Positions 8,989-18,453 of a stretch of 64,000 nt of DNA are shown here, in pieces; the stretch's first letter is position 1; every line of letters begins with the position of its first letter. Origin of the DNA: Natronorubrum halalkaliphilum (GTDB lineage: Archaea; Halobacteriota; Halobacteria; Halobacteriales; Natrialbaceae); assembly GCF_009834785.1 (NCBI RefSeq), contig NZ_WUYX01000008.1, positions 1 to 64,000 on the forward strand, read 5' to 3'. The notes under the pieces were generated by a model. It did no database searches. It was not told the origin of the DNA and saw only the letters and a program-made list of their open reading frames with translations. Made by a program: the position numbers and the translations under genes.

Positions 8989-10068
8989 ATGACGCTACTC
9001 GAAGTAAACGATCTGACAGTAAAGTTCTACACGCAGGACGGCGTCGTCACTGCGGTCGATAACCTCTCCTATCAAATCGAGAGCGGCGAAAAGTTCGGGG
9101 TGGTCGGAGAGAGCGGTGCCGGCAAAAGTGTCACTGCACTTTCGCTGATGCGGCTCATCGACAGTCCCGGACAGATCGAAAGTGGGGAAATCCTGTTCAA
9201 AGGCGAGGACCTCCTCGAGATGAGCGAAGAAGAGGTCCGGAATATCCGTGGCAACGAAATCGCCATGATCTTCCAGGACGCACAGACCGCGCTCAACCCC
9301 GTGTACACGGTCGGCGAACAGATCGCCGAAGCGATCAGACACCACCTCGGCCACGACGAGGCGGAGGCTCGAGAACGAACGATCCAACTACTGGATCGTG
9401 TCGGCATTCCGGAAGCCGAAACGCGGTTTTCCGACTATCCACACGAGTTCTCCGGCGGGATGCAACAACGTGCCGTCATCGCGATGGCGCTGTCGTGTGA
9501 CCCCGACCTGTTGCTCTGTGACGAGCCGACGACCGCACTCGACGTGACGATCGAGGCCCAGATCCTCGAGGAACTCGAGGAACTGGCCGACGATTTCGAC
9601 ACGGCGATCCAACTCATCACGCACGACCTCGGCGTCGTCGCCGAAGTCTGTGACCGAGTGATGGTGATGTACGGTGGGAAGCCGGTCGAGAAGGCGCCGG
9701 TCGAAGAGCTCTACTACGACCCCAAACACCCCTACACCGTCGGTCTGATGAGTTCGATCCCGCGTGTCGGGGACGACCGGGACCGATTGCAGACGATTCC
9801 CGGGACGATGCCCGATCTGGTCGAACTGCCGCCGGGCTGTAGCTTCCACCCGCGATGTCCGTACGCGGAGGAGTCGTGTACGCGCAAGGAACCGCCGCTT
9901 CTCGACCCCGAAACCGGCGAGGAAGCTGCCGGAACGGCGAACGAACACGCGGCTGCCTGCCTCGAATACAGCGGCGAGCTACAGGGCGGACTCGACTACT
10001 CCGTCGAGATCAACGATTCGCAGGGGGAACCAACCGCCGTGAATCCGGAAGGTGATCGCAATGACTAG
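8989..10068 (+). CDS. dppD: Peptide ABC transporter ATP-binding protein, DppD type
   Basis: A 359-residue cytosolic ATPase. Walker A is GESGAGKS (about 40-47), the Q-loop is in [11 protein letters not shown], the signature is FSGGMQQR, Walker B is [12 protein letters not shown], and the H-loop is in LITHDLGVV. The C-terminal oligopeptide-transporter domain is recognisable by [17 protein letters not shown] and a later Cys. The DppD assignment rests on position and on this C-terminus. The start codon directly follows the dppC stop, and the gene overlaps the next ATPase by 8 bases. Confidence 0.93.
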   Translation: MTLLEVNDLTVKFYTQDGVVTAVDNLSYQIESGEKFGVVGESGAGKSVTALSLMRLIDSPGQIESGEILFKGEDLLEMSEEEVRNIRGNEIAMIFQDAQTALNPVYTVGEQIAEAIRHHLGHDEAEARERTIQLLDRVGIPEAETRFSDYPHEFSGGMQQRAVIAMALSCDPDLLLCDEPTTALDVTIEAQILEELEELADDFDTAIQLITHDLGVVAEVCDRVMVMYGGKPVEKAPVEELYYDPKHPYTVGLMSSIPRVGDDRDRLQTIPGTMPDLVELPPGCSFHPRCPYAEESCTRKEPPLLDPETGEEAAGTANEHAAACLEYSGELQGGLDYSVEINDSQGEPTAVNPEGDRND

Positions 10069-11458
10069 ACACGACGAACCGATCCTCCGCGCGGAGAACC
10101 TGACGAAGTACTACGACAGCAGCGGCGGGGTTATCGACAACCTGCTCGGGAACTCCCAGTGGGTCAAAGCCGTCGACGGCGTCGATTTCGAACTACGCGA
10201 GGGAGAAACCCTCGGCGTCGTCGGGGAAAGCGGATGCGGAAAGAGTACGCTCGGCCAAGCGCTGCTCAGACTGATCGAACCTACCGACGGATCGATCTAC
10301 TATCAAGAACGGGTCGATTCCGAAGGCGGGTCGGGCCAGCGCGAAGAGATCGACCTCACTGAAGTTTCCAGTTCGCGACTTCGCGATCTCCGAACGGACC
10401 TCCAGTATATCTTCCAGGATCCGTTCTCGAGCCTGAATCCGCGCCTGACCGTCGGCGACATTATCGGGGAACCGCTCGATATTCACGGCATCGCATCGGG
10501 CGAAGATCGAGACGAACACATCTACGACCTCCTCGAGACCGTCGGGTTGAACCCGAGTCACGCACACCGCTACCCACACGAGTTCTCCGGCGGACAGCGC
10601 CAGCGGATCGGGATCGCCCGAGCGCTGGCGGTCGATCCGGAAGTCATTATCTGTGACGAACCGGTCAGCGCACTCGACGTCTCGGTTCAGGCACAGATCC
10701 TCAACCTGCTCGAGGACCTCCAAGAGGAGTTCGGACTGTCCTACGTCTTCATCGCCCACGACCTGAGCGTCGTCGAGCATATCTCGGATCGGATCGCGGT
10801 CATGTATCTCGGAGAGTTCGCTGAGGTCGGCACGACCGAAGATGTGTTCTCGCCGCCGTACCATCCGTACACGGAGGCGTTGCTCTCGGCAATTCCGGAG
10901 CCGGACCCTCTCTGGGAAGGCGAGCAAATCTTCCTCTCCGGAACCGTCCCCTCGCCGATTGATCCGCCGTCGGGCTGTCGGTTCCACACGCGGTGTCCCC
11001 GCGTGATCCCGCCGGCCGAGTACGACCTCGAACAGGAGGTCTGGCGCTCGATCATGGACCTCAAGCTTCGGGTCAGGGGCGTCGATACTGCCGAAGCCAT
11101 CGCCGTGCTCGACGATGGTGGAAACGGAGACAACGAACCGCTCACGCTGGACGATATCGCCAGAGACAACTTCGACAGTCAGGTCAGAGCGGAGTTCGAT
11201 CTCCCACAAACGATTGCCGACCCCACTGTCGAACAGTCGCTGTCGCAGGCCATTGACGAACTCTACGCCAAGAACCTCGGCGCGGCACAGGACCTCCTCG
11301 AGGACGCGTTTACCTCGCCCTGTGAAGTCCATCAACCGGAGCAGGTTCCGACGGGCAAGACCCATCGGATCTCGTGTCTGCTCTACGACGATCGGTACGA
11401 TGACGGGCAGTTCCGGTCGACATCCGGCGGTACCGGAGACGCCATCGCCGACGACTAA
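10061..11458 (+). CDS. dppF: Peptide ABC transporter ATP-binding protein, DppF type, with split C-terminal domain
   Basis: A 465-residue partner ATPase. Walker A is GESGCGKST, followed by a [10 protein letters not shown]-loop, the signature FSGGQRQR, Walker [13 protein letters not shown] and the H-loop IAHDLSVV. The C-terminal cysteine motif CRFHTRCP is followed by about 110 extra acidic and helical residues before the closing cysteines (SPCEVHQ and ISC). This makes it longer than bacterial DppF (about 330). The same insertion occurs in the second DppF-like protein at 12217-13578, so it is a lineage feature and not a frameshift. The ATG at 10061 is chosen over a GTG nine bases upstream. It is the last gene of the operon. 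Confidence 0.92.
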   Translation: MTRHDEPILRAENLTKYYDSSGGVIDNLLGNSQWVKAVDGVDFELREGETLGVVGESGCGKSTLGQALLRLIEPTDGSIYYQERVDSEGGSGQREEIDLTEVSSSRLRDLRTDLQYIFQDPFSSLNPRLTVGDIIGEPLDIHGIASGEDRDEHIYDLLETVGLNPSHAHRYPHEFSGGQRQRIGIARALAVDPEVIICDEPVSALDVSVQAQILNLLEDLQEEFGLSYVFIAHDLSVVEHISDRIAVMYLGEFAEVGTTEDVFSPPYHPYTEALLSAIPEPDPLWEGEQIFLSGTVPSPIDPPSGCRFHTRCPRVIPPAEYDLEQEVWRSIMDLKLRVRGVDTAEAIAVLDDGGNGDNEPLTLDDIARDNFDSQVRAEFDLPQTIADPTVEQSLSQAIDELYAKNLGAAQDLLEDAFTSPCEVHQPEQVPTGKTHRISCLLYDDRYDDGQFRSTSGGTGDAIADD

Positions 11459-11541
11459 CCGGTAGTCAACTCGTACGGTCTCCGCGACAGCGCGAACTGA
11501 ACGTTTTAGTTCCCCCCGCTCTAGACGCCTAAGAGACACCA

Positions 11542-12105
11542 ATGCGTCGCATCTACGAATCGGGAGCCCTTCATCGCGATGACGAACACTTTACCCCGAA
11601 CAAACGAGACAGATCCTACCGACCGCAAGCGCTGCGCTCGCTGAACTCGACTCGGCTGAGTCGGTCTCTCCTGCCGAACCGATTCGGCTATCGAGCGATT
11701 TCGATCAGCGTTTCGACGCCCCGGGAGGAGTTTGCGTCCGATACCGCGATCCCGTTTCAAGTGACGATGAAAAATACGCTGCCGGTCCCCGTCACGGTAC
11801 CAACGAACTCGCCGGTGTTGTGGACGTGGGACGTCGACGGCACAACAAATGCCTCGCGCGTTCCGCTCCACGACCCACCCGAGGAGTCGGGCGCGTTCGT
11901 TTTCGACCGCGGCGAACGAAAACAGTTCACGAAGGGCTGGCAGCAACTGTTCCGCGTCTCCGAAAGCGAGTGGGAGCCGGCCGAACCCGGCGAGTACACG
12001 ATCGGTGCCGAGGTAAACGTCGACAACGCGGACAAGAAAGGACTTCGCGGGACGACGACCGTTCGTATCGTTCCAGAGACCGCGACAGACGCGGACGGAC
12101 GATAA
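11542..12105 (+). CDS. Uncharacterised beta-rich protein, BsuPI-like
   Basis: A 187-residue protein without a signal peptide or TM segment. The first 55 residues are basic and polar. The rest looks like a beta-sandwich: ISISVSTPREEF, PFQVTMKNTLPVPVTVP, FDRGERKQFTKGWQQLFRV and EPAEPGEYTIGAEVNV. The spacing of the GW and PGEY segments is reminiscent of the BsuPI proteinase-inhibitor fold, but only weakly. It lies between the two peptide transporter clusters, transcribed with the first and convergent with the second, so an accessory role is conceivable but unproven. Confidence 0.6.
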   Translation: MRRIYESGALHRDDEHFTPNKRDRSYRPQALRSLNSTRLSRSLLPNRFGYRAISISVSTPREEFASDTAIPFQVTMKNTLPVPVTVPTNSPVLWTWDVDGTTNASRVPLHDPPEESGAFVFDRGERKQFTKGWQQLFRVSESEWEPAEPGEYTIGAEVNVDNADKKGLRGTTTVRIVPETATDADGR

Positions 12106-12216
12106 TCGCTCGCCGCCGTCTCATCTCGTCTTAATTTTCGCGACTCCTCGTGGAGTATCCGTTCACTGGAAACCAACGATAACCAACGGCGATCGGCGAT
12201 AGCCAACGGTAACCGA

Positions 12217-13578
12217 CTACGGCCACGACAGCGGCTCCGCGTCGACTGACGGATCGTACCGATGACAGCGAACCGGTCGCTCGCAGTCGGTTCCGTCGGA
12301 CGGCGTCGAGCGCTCGCAGACGGTCGGAATCGCTTCGGCGAGCCGATCGCGCGCCACCTCGAGGTCGCCGCGGACGATGGCGTCGACCGCGTCGTCGACA
12401 CCGCGATCGACCCGCTCGTCGGGGATGTCCGACGGGAGTCCGAAGGTTTCGCGGACCGTGGCCTCGTCGACGGCCGTCGTGCCCGCGTCCGGTTCGATCG
12501 CGGCGGGCAGTTCGTCGGCCTGGAGGGTAAAGCGGAACGCGGCGATCGTCTGCCAGAGTTCCCGGTCGAGGTCGACGTCTTCCGGCGGGATGAGCTCCGG
12601 ACACCGCGTGTGGAACCGACAACCCGACGGCGGATCGCTCGGATCCGGAATCGTATCCGTCAAGGGCCGGACCAGCTCGCGGTCCGACGGATCGAGACTC
12701 GGAACCGAGCCGAGTAACGTGCGCGTGTAGGGATGGGCGGGCGCCTCGAGCACCTCGTCGGTCGGCCCTTGTTCGACGATTTCGCCGAGGTACATGACGC
12801 CGATTCGATCACAAAACCGTCGAACGACGTCGATATCGTGACTGATGAACAGTACTGCGATATCGAATTCACGGCGGAGTTCGTCGAGCAGGGCGAGGAC
12901 GTCGGACTGAACGCGACCGTCGAGTGCGCTCGTCGGTTCGTCGGCGACGATCAAATCCGGGTTGAGCACGAGCGCCCGTGCGATCGCAATCCGCTGTTTT
13001 TCGCCGCCGGAGAACTCGTGGGGGTATCGATCGACGTCGTCAGCCGAGAGACCCACTCGCTCGAGGAGATCGGTTACGATCGCTTGGCGGCGGTCGGCGT
13101 CATCCATTCCGTGGAGCGCGAGCGGTTCGGCAACCGCCTGCCCGATCGTCAGCCGCGGGTTGAACGCCTCGTTCGGGTCCTGGACGACGAGTTGTGCTCG
13201 GCGGCGGAACGCACGAAGATCGGCACCCGAAAGGGACATGATCGAGTCCCCATCGAATCGGATCTCGCCGCCGGTGGGCTCCTCGAGTCGAAGGGCCGAA
13301 AGCGCAGTTGTCGTCTTTCCGCTGCCGGATTCGCCGACGAGACCGAACGCCTCACCGTCACGAATTTCGAAACTCACGCCGTCGACGGCCCGGACGCGGC
13401 CGACCTCTCGTCGAAGCAGTCCGCGCGTGATCGGAAAGTGCGTTTCGAGGTTTTCGACCTCGAGGAGGGGGTGTGAATCGTCAGGAACGGCGGCGCGGTC
13501 CCCAGCGGCGTCGCTTTGCGTGTCGTGGTCCGGCTGTACGGCGGGAGATCGAGAGCGGTCGGTGCTATGGTCAGTCAT
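12217..13578 (-). CDS. Peptide ABC transporter ATP-binding protein, DppF-like (second transporter)
   Basis: A 453-residue ATPase. It has Walker A GESGSGKTT, QDPNEAFNPR Q-loop, signature FSGGEKQR, Walker B LIVADEPTSALD and the H-loop FISHDIDVV. As in the first Dpp[10 protein letters not shown] is followed by an insertion of about 100 residues before the final cysteines (TVCERS, DCERPVRCHRY). The N-terminal 35 residues are a polar extension. It overlaps the upstream DppD-like gene by 8 bases, which implies one transcript. It is clearly a paralogue, not a copy, of the 10061-11458 gene. Confidence 0.92.
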   Translation of the reverse strand: MTDHSTDRSRSPAVQPDHDTQSDAAGDRAAVPDDSHPLLEVENLETHFPITRGLLRREVGRVRAVDGVSFEIRDGEAFGLVGESGSGKTTTALSALRLEEPTGGEIRFDGDSIMSLSGADLRAFRRRAQLVVQDPNEAFNPRLTIGQAVAEPLALHGMDDADRRQAIVTDLLERVGLSADDVDRYPHEFSGGEKQRIAIARALVLNPDLIVADEPTSALDGRVQSDVLALLDELRREFDIAVLFISHDIDVVRRFCDRIGVMYLGEIVEQGPTDEVLEAPAHPYTRTLLGSVPSLDPSDRELVRPLTDTIPDPSDPPSGCRFHTRCPELIPPEDVDLDRELWQTIAAFRFTLQADELPAAIEPDAGTTAVDEATVRETFGLPSDIPDERVDRGVDDAVDAIVRGDLEVARDRLAEAIPTVCERSTPSDGTDCERPVRCHRYDPSVDAEPLSWP

Positions 13579-14644
13579 CGGTTGGTTCCTCGATGAGGGT
13601 GTTTACGGCGGCATCGTCGTGGAGGATCGGTGCCGGATCATGTTCGGGGCCGTAGTACAGACACGATGCCCCGTGTGTTTTGCGGTCATCGACGGTGTAA
13701 AACGGCGGCTGATCGCCACCCGCACAGGCATCGATCGCGTGCGGACATTCATCGCGGAACCGACAGCCGTCGGTTGGGATGTCGCCGCGAGCGGACCGAT
13801 CACCGCGGCGTGAAAGCCCGTCGTAACTATCGAACAGCGACCGGGTGTAGGGATGGGCGGGCTGGCTGTACAGCGCCTCGATCGGGCCGCGTTCGACGAT
13901 CGTTCCACCGAACATCACGAGGACGCGATCGGCGAGTGCGGCGGCGACGCGCAAGTCGTGTGTGATCAACAGGACGGACATCCCGCCGTCGGTGAGTTCT
14001 CTGAGGAGTTCGATCAGCCGGGCCTGTACCGTGACGTCGACGGCGGTCGTCGGCTCGTCTGCGATCAGCAGCGCCGGATCCGCCGCGAGTGCGATCGCGA
14101 TCGCAACGCGCTGTTGCATCCCGCCGGAGAACTCGTGTGGATAGTCGTCGATACGGGTCGGGGCGTTCGGAATCCCGACCTGCCGAAGCAACTCGCTCGC
14201 CCGCTCGCGAGCGTCCGATTCGGAGATCTCTTCGTGGATGGTAATCGCTTCGACGAGTTGGTCGCCGACGGTATAGACGGGGTCGAGTGCGCTCTGTGGG
14301 TTCTGAAAGACGTGTGCGATCTCGGTTCCACGAATCGAGCGAAGCGTCGACTCGCTGGCCTCGAGCAGGTTTCGCCCCTTAAACTCGACCGTTCCACCGA
14401 TGATTTCGGCGGGCGGTTGGGGAACGATCCCGGTCAGTGACTCGCAGGTAACGCTCTTTCCGCTGCCGGATTCGCCGACGAGACAGACCGTCTCTCCGCG
14501 GTTGACGGTAAAGCTCACGCCGTCGACGGCGTGGATGGTTTCCCGTTCCGTTCGAATCCGCGTCCGAAGGTCGTCAACGCTCAACAGCGGTTCTTCATCG
14601 TCGGATCGGTCCTGCGGTGTCGTGGTGTGTGGCTGTGTCGACAT
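13571..14644 (-). CDS. Peptide ABC transporter ATP-binding protein, DppD-like (second transporter)
   Basis: A 357-residue ATPase with Walker A GESGSGKSVT, FQNPQSALDP Q-loop, signature FSGGMQQR, Walker B LLIADEPTTAVD and the H-loop LITHDLRVA. The C-terminal domain has GCRFRDECPHAIDAC and a closing SCLYYGPEHDP. It follows the permease with a 3-base gap and overlaps the next ATPase, so C, D and F form one minus-strand operon. Confidence 0.92.
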   Translation of the reverse strand: MSTQPHTTTPQDRSDDEEPLLSVDDLRTRIRTERETIHAVDGVSFTVNRGETVCLVGESGSGKSVTCESLTGIVPQPPAEIIGGTVEFKGRNLLEASESTLRSIRGTEIAHVFQNPQSALDPVYTVGDQLVEAITIHEEISESDARERASELLRQVGIPNAPTRIDDYPHEFSGGMQQRVAIAIALAADPALLIADEPTTAVDVTVQARLIELLRELTDGGMSVLLITHDLRVAAALADRVLVMFGGTIVERGPIEALYSQPAHPYTRSLFDSYDGLSRRGDRSARGDIPTDGCRFRDECPHAIDACAGGDQPPFYTVDDRKTHGASCLYYGPEHDPAPILHDDAAVNTLIEEPTDD

Positions 14645-14647
14645 GAG

Positions 14648-15841
14648 TCAGTGAGTTCGTCGGGGATCGAGTGCGTCGCGAAGTCCGTCACCGACGAGTT
14701 TCAGGGACGCGAGCGTGAGCGTAAGCGCGATTGCCGGGAAGGTCGAGACCCACCAGATCTCGTGTGGGTCCATAACGAAACCGATACCGGTGAGCGGCGG
14801 ATCGAGCCCCTCCTGAATGGTCGACCCCCACGAGTAGAGTTCGATATGGTGGAACCCGAGGAAGGCGACGCCGGCTTCGACGAGCACGAGCAGCGCAAGC
14901 AGGTGGAACACGGCGGGGATGAGCGTGTTCGTGATATTCGGAACGATGTGACGTTTCGCTATGTAAAGCGGCGATGCCCCGAGGCTTCGTGCAACGAGTA
15001 CGTACCCGTCTTCGCGGCGCTGAAGCGTCTCACTTCTGACCAGACGGGCGATACCACCCCAACTGAACAGTCCGAACATGACCAGTAACAGAAGCAGCGA
15101 GACGTTCCAGTACATGTAGCCGATGAAGAACACGACGATTGCCGGGATACAGAGCTGAATGTCGACGTAGCCCATCAACAGATCGTCGATCCGACCGCCA
15201 CGGAAGCCGGCGAGGATGCCGACGATTGCGGCGAGTGGAACGACGAACGCTGCGGTAAAGACGAGGACATACAGGGCAATTCGAGCTCCTTCGATGAGGA
15301 GGTGACCGAGGGGATGTCCGCGGTGGTCCGTCCCGAGAGGGTAGGTCAGCGAGCCCTCACAGTAACGAGTTACCCCTTCACCCGCCGTCATCGTCCCGAG
15401 ACAGTCTGCGTGCCAGCCGGCCTCGCTCGTAAACCCGTACGGTGCATGAAAGCGGTGCTGGAATGCGAGTTCGGGTGAGCCAACGATGATCGGTCCGACG
15501 ACGGCAACGAACGAGAGCACCGCCAGAAACCCCACTGCGGCTGCGTGAATCGGCCGGGAAACCAGACGCCCCAAGACGCGCAGCGTTAAGTCACGCTGCC
15601 GAACCGCGGGGACGACCACGAGTGAGAGCAACACGGCGACCCCCAGCAATATTACCCAGTCGAGCAACTCCAGTCGCCATCCGAGCGAAATGACATTCGA
15701 CGACTCGAGCGCGTAGAGTGCGGCGAACAGAACCATGGCAACGATAAATGCCGTTCTCGTCGGCGTGTGGAGCCGTCCTGAACGGTCTATCTCGTCCCAG
15801 TCTACCCGCTCGAAACGGTTGGGGTCGTCAGGCTCACTCAT
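14648..15841 (-). CDS. Peptide ABC transporter permease, DppC-like with extra N-terminal helices (second transporter)
   Basis: A 397-residue permease. Before the standard DppC core it has two additional hydrophobic segments (about 30-50 and 58-78). The loop after the core's first helix is long (about 120-170) and contains two cysteines (ADCLG, RYCEG). The EAA loop reads DGYVLVARSLGASPLYIAKRHIVPN, and the C-terminus GDGLRDALDPR is diagnostic. It is divergent from its likely partner at 16130; the A/T-rich promoter lies within about 35 bases of the start. Confidence 0.9.
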   Translation of the reverse strand: MSEPDDPNRFERVDWDEIDRSGRLHTPTRTAFIVAMVLFAALYALESSNVISLGWRLELLDWVILLGVAVLLSLVVVPAVRQRDLTLRVLGRLVSRPIHAAAVGFLAVLSFVAVVGPIIVGSPELAFQHRFHAPYGFTSEAGWHADCLGTMTAGEGVTRYCEGSLTYPLGTDHRGHPLGHLLIEGARIALYVLVFTAAFVVPLAAIVGILAGFRGGRIDDLLMGYVDIQLCIPAIVVFFIGYMYWNVSLLLLLVMFGLFSWGGIARLVRSETLQRREDGYVLVARSLGASPLYIAKRHIVPNITNTLIPAVFHLLALLVLVEAGVAFLGFHHIELYSWGSTIQEGLDPPLTGIGFVMDPHEIWWVSTFPAIALTLTLASLKLVGDGLRDALDPRRTH

Positions 15842-16129
15842 GGAGGACGACCGGAATAATATACTATTATATATTAAAAGTATCTGTATTGAGCACTCGA
15901 TGGTACCACTAAAAGAAGCAATACGTTTTTGTCACGAAGGTCGGTATCAGGCACCAATGCTCTCCAGCGGATGTTGCTGCAGTTGTGACGCCTTCCGGGA
16001 CGGGAAAACCCGGTTTAGGCCCAGCAACCGCCACGCCTACGCACAAATTTACGCGTTCCTGGATCGGCAACGACAGCGACGATCGTCAGTTCGTGGCTCT
16101 CGAGTCCCGTCAACCGAACGGTGGGTTGG
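15842..16129. promoter_or_regulatory. Divergent promoter region of the second peptide transporter
   Basis: An A/T-rich block at 15855-15881 contains overlapping TATA-like sequences, placed correctly for the minus-strand permease start at 15841. GTATTG at 15886-15891 and AAGCAATAC at 15916-15924 form an inverted pair (GTATTG and CAATAC). The latter is identical to one arm of the inverted repeat before the first transporter (4947-4955). No clear TATA box sits at the usual distance from the plus-strand gene, so that gene probably has a longer leader. No ORF in this stretch is convincing. Confidence 0.5.
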
Positions 16130-17113
16130 ATGAATTTCGTCCGGATCGTCGCCAAGCGGGTTGCGCTGGGTCTCGTCGCGGCCTGGGCCGTTTTGACGGT
16201 CGTTTTCGCCGTGTTTACGATGAGTGATGACTGGATCGAACAGACTATCGAGGGTGCGATGCGTTTTCAGGGGGCTAACGAAGCCGAGATCGAACGATCG
16301 ATCGAGGAGTATCTCGCGACACACGGGTTCGACCGTCCGCTCTACGAACTGTATTTCGACTGGATGGGAAACATGCTGACGTTCCAGTGGGGCGAGGCGT
16401 TTTTCCTGGAAGCTGACAGGGGCTCCGGTGCCGGATTCTACGGGACCGGCGACCCGGTGTTCCCGATGGTCGCCGACGCCGTACTCCGAACGGGAATGTA
16501 CGTTCTCCCGGCGATCGTGCTTGCAATTGTCGCCGGTGTTCTCATCGGACTCTACGCCGCGATGAACCCGCAGAGCCGCCTCGCCGGATCGGGGATGAGT
16601 ATGGCGTACCTTCTCTTTGCCGTCCCGAACTTCTGGATCGGCGGGATGCTCCTGTCGTACGCAGCCGGCGGCGTGATTCCGGATTCGACGCTGCTGTTCG
16701 AGCACATCTTGCCGATCACGCTCACTGCGACGACCTTACTCGGCGGCTATGTCGCGTACTCGCGTGCACACTCGATCGAGTACGCGTCTGCGGATTTCGT
16801 AACCCTCGTGAAGGCAAAAGGGGCCAACCGTATTCGGATAGCCACACACATCGTTCGGAATTCGGCGATTCCGCTGTTCTCGATGCTCTTTACCGAAGCG
16901 CTTGCGCTGCTCGTTCTTGCCGTCTTCGTGATCGAATCACTGTTCCAACTGGACGGGTTCGGATCACTGCTCTTCAACGCGGTTCACATGCGCGACCTGC
17001 CGGTCGTCCTCGGCTGCACCCTCGTCATTATTGCGGTCGGTATCCTCGGCAACATCGTCCAGGACCTGGCCTACAGTAGCCTCGACCCGCGTGTCGATAC
17101 GGGCAGTCGCTAA
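16130..17113 (+). CDS. Peptide ABC transporter permease, DppB-like (second transporter, divergent)
   Basis: A 327-residue permease. The N-terminus MNFVRIVAKRVALGLVAAWAVLTVVFAVFT is the DppB-type first helix. Further helices and the docking loop DFVTLVKAKGANRIRIATHIVRNS follow, ending with a YSSLDPRV motif as in DppB. It should pair with the DppC-like permease encoded on the other strand at 14648-15841, an uncommon split of the two permease genes. I prefer the ATG at 16130 over a GTG at 16121. No substrate-binding protein gene accompanies this set. Confidence 0.9.
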   Translation: MNFVRIVAKRVALGLVAAWAVLTVVFAVFTMSDDWIEQTIEGAMRFQGANEAEIERSIEEYLATHGFDRPLYELYFDWMGNMLTFQWGEAFFLEADRGSGAGFYGTGDPVFPMVADAVLRTGMYVLPAIVLAIVAGVLIGLYAAMNPQSRLAGSGMSMAYLLFAVPNFWIGGMLLSYAAGGVIPDSTLLFEHILPITLTATTLLGGYVAYSRAHSIEYASADFVTLVKAKGANRIRIATHIVRNSAIPLFSMLFTEALALLVLAVFVIESLFQLDGFGSLLFNAVHMRDLPVVLGCTLVIIAVGILGNIVQDLAYSSLDPRVDTGSR

Positions 17114-17140
17114 CCGACTCCCGTCACGGCCCTTCTCGGA

Positions 17141-18076
17141 TTACGGCTCGATACCGCCGCCGACGCCCCCGATCTCGGTCGGATCGAACTCGAGCAGCGG
17201 CGCGTCACAGTCGACACACTCGAGGGCGAGCACCTCGTACGATCGACAGCACGATTCGGTAGTCTCCTCGCCGAGCGTTATTGTCCCGCCACAGTCCGGA
17301 CACGTCTCGAGGAACGACCGCAGTACTTCGAGTAACTCGAGGCGCTGCCCGCGGGGGACGGCCTCCCAGCGGTCGGTCTGTTCGCGCAGGGCGTGGTGGA
17401 CCGCGACGTCGGCGACCAGCGCCGCATCTGCGGGCCACTTGTGGACGCGACGGCCGATTTTGGCCGCGGGATAGTCGCGATCTTTGATCGTCACCGCACC
17501 TTCTTCGACGTCGAACAGATCGGCGATCGTCTCGTCATCGGCGGTCGTTCCACGGTGTCGATCCAGTTCGTCCTCGACCCGATCCGCGAACGCGTCGGTG
17601 AGACAAAGGTCGTCCGCGTGGTCACACGGCCCGACTGCCTCGACGTCGAGCAGGAACTGTTCGGGGTCGACGGCATTTTCGCGCTGGCGCTCGATTTCGT
17701 CGACGTAGGCCAGTTTCTCTTCGTCGTCCGCTTCGTTACTGCGGCCCGTTTCGGTCGCTTCGTCGGCGTCGTCCATTTCGATCGTCGTTCCGGTCCGGGG
17801 CTCGCGGGGCCCCTTGTCGAACGCCGCGAGAACCTCGTCGGGTAGGTACCGACTGGTGAGCGCTGGGGTTCCCGGAACGAGATAGCCCCGAAGGTAGATC
17901 GCGAGCAGTGACACGCCGACGGTAAGGGAAGCGAGGCGGCGCGACCGGACCGCGACAACTGCGCTCGCGACGAGTGCAAGTACCACGTTGACGGCCGTAC
18001 ACGGAACGCACCGATTTTCGCCGGTGTGTTCGGGTTGCCGCAGTCGGTCGATAATCGCGACGATCTGAGATGGCAT
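17141..18076 (-). CDS. Membrane-anchored zinc-ribbon protein of unknown function
   Basis: A 311-residue protein. The N-terminus contains a CVPC pair at residues 23-26, then two hydrophobic segments (about 28-45 and 50-67). A long acidic cytosolic region follows, with HADDLCLTDAFADRVEDEL and DYPAAKIGRRVHKWPADAALVADVAVHHALREQ. Near the C-terminus CPDCGG, a CC pair and ECVDC suggest a bound zinc. I do not recognise the family beyond a conserved haloarchaeal membrane protein. It is convergent with the DppB-like gene, 28 bases apart. Confidence 0.65.
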   Translation of the reverse strand: MPSQIVAIIDRLRQPEHTGENRCVPCTAVNVVLALVASAVVAVRSRRLASLTVGVSLLAIYLRGYLVPGTPALTSRYLPDEVLAAFDKGPREPRTGTTIEMDDADEATETGRSNEADDEEKLAYVDEIERQRENAVDPEQFLLDVEAVGPCDHADDLCLTDAFADRVEDELDRHRGTTADDETIADLFDVEEGAVTIKDRDYPAAKIGRRVHKWPADAALVADVAVHHALREQTDRWEAVPRGQRLELLEVLRSFLETCPDCGGTITLGEETTESCCRSYEVLALECVDCDAPLLEFDPTEIGGVGGGIEP

Positions 18077-18235
18077 AGATCACGGTTGGGTTCCAACAAT
18101 AAAACGGATGCGTCTTCGTCGAGGCGGCTAACTCGAGGCCCCGTCGGTCGTGTCGCTCCCTCGTTGTCTACGTCAAATCTACACGACTCTCACGGATTCA
18201 GCACTCCTTCCTCGTAACACTCGTCGATCGTTGTT

Positions 18236-18321
18236 TGAGACGGTTTACTGTAGTCAATTACCGCGGATCATCGACCCCGTCCCTGGTGATCGGCGGTAAC
18301 TAGTTACAGCAATCCGTATGA
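18236..18321 (+). repeat. 86-bp element with imperfect terminal inverted repeats, copy 1
   Basis: The left end reads TGAGACGGTTTACTGTA and the right end, reverse complemented, TCATACGGATTGCTGTA, so the ends form an imperfect inverted repeat. The interior (TAGTCAATTACCGCGGATC to CGGCGGTAACTAGT) matches the element at 21978-22062 in the opposite orientation with only a few differences. It codes for nothing visible. It resembles a miniature inverted-repeat element. Confidence 0.7.
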
Positions 18322-18335
18322 ATCCGTGAAAAGTC

Positions 18336-18405
18336 GCGGGAGGTAGATTTGAACCACGGCGAGACGTGCTCGCTTTCGCTGCGCGCGACTCGTCTGGTTC
18401 AAATC
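18336..18405 (+). repeat. Partial duplicate of the initiator tRNA 3' end, arranged as a long palindrome
   Basis: Bases 18336-18354 repeat the 19 bases at the 3' end of the neighbouring tRNA gene (18455-18473), a pattern left by integration into a tRNA gene. GATTTGAACCA at 18346-18356 is inverted at 18395-18405, with GAGACG/CGTCT pairs further inside, so the whole block could form a hairpin. It contains no gene. Confidence 0.65.
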
Positions 18406-18453
18406 ACCACCGTGCTATGGATGGCGCTCACGAATTTGTTCGCGCCAAAACAT

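Noticed and set aside
8995-9407. Minus-strand open frames opposite the DppD gene
   Set aside because: They are shadows of the ATPase gene; no domain or promoter.
18361-18395. Hairpin-rich sequence between the tRNA repeat arms as a possible CRISPR repeat
   Set aside because: There is only one copy and no spacer series; it is explained by the palindromic tRNA remnant.
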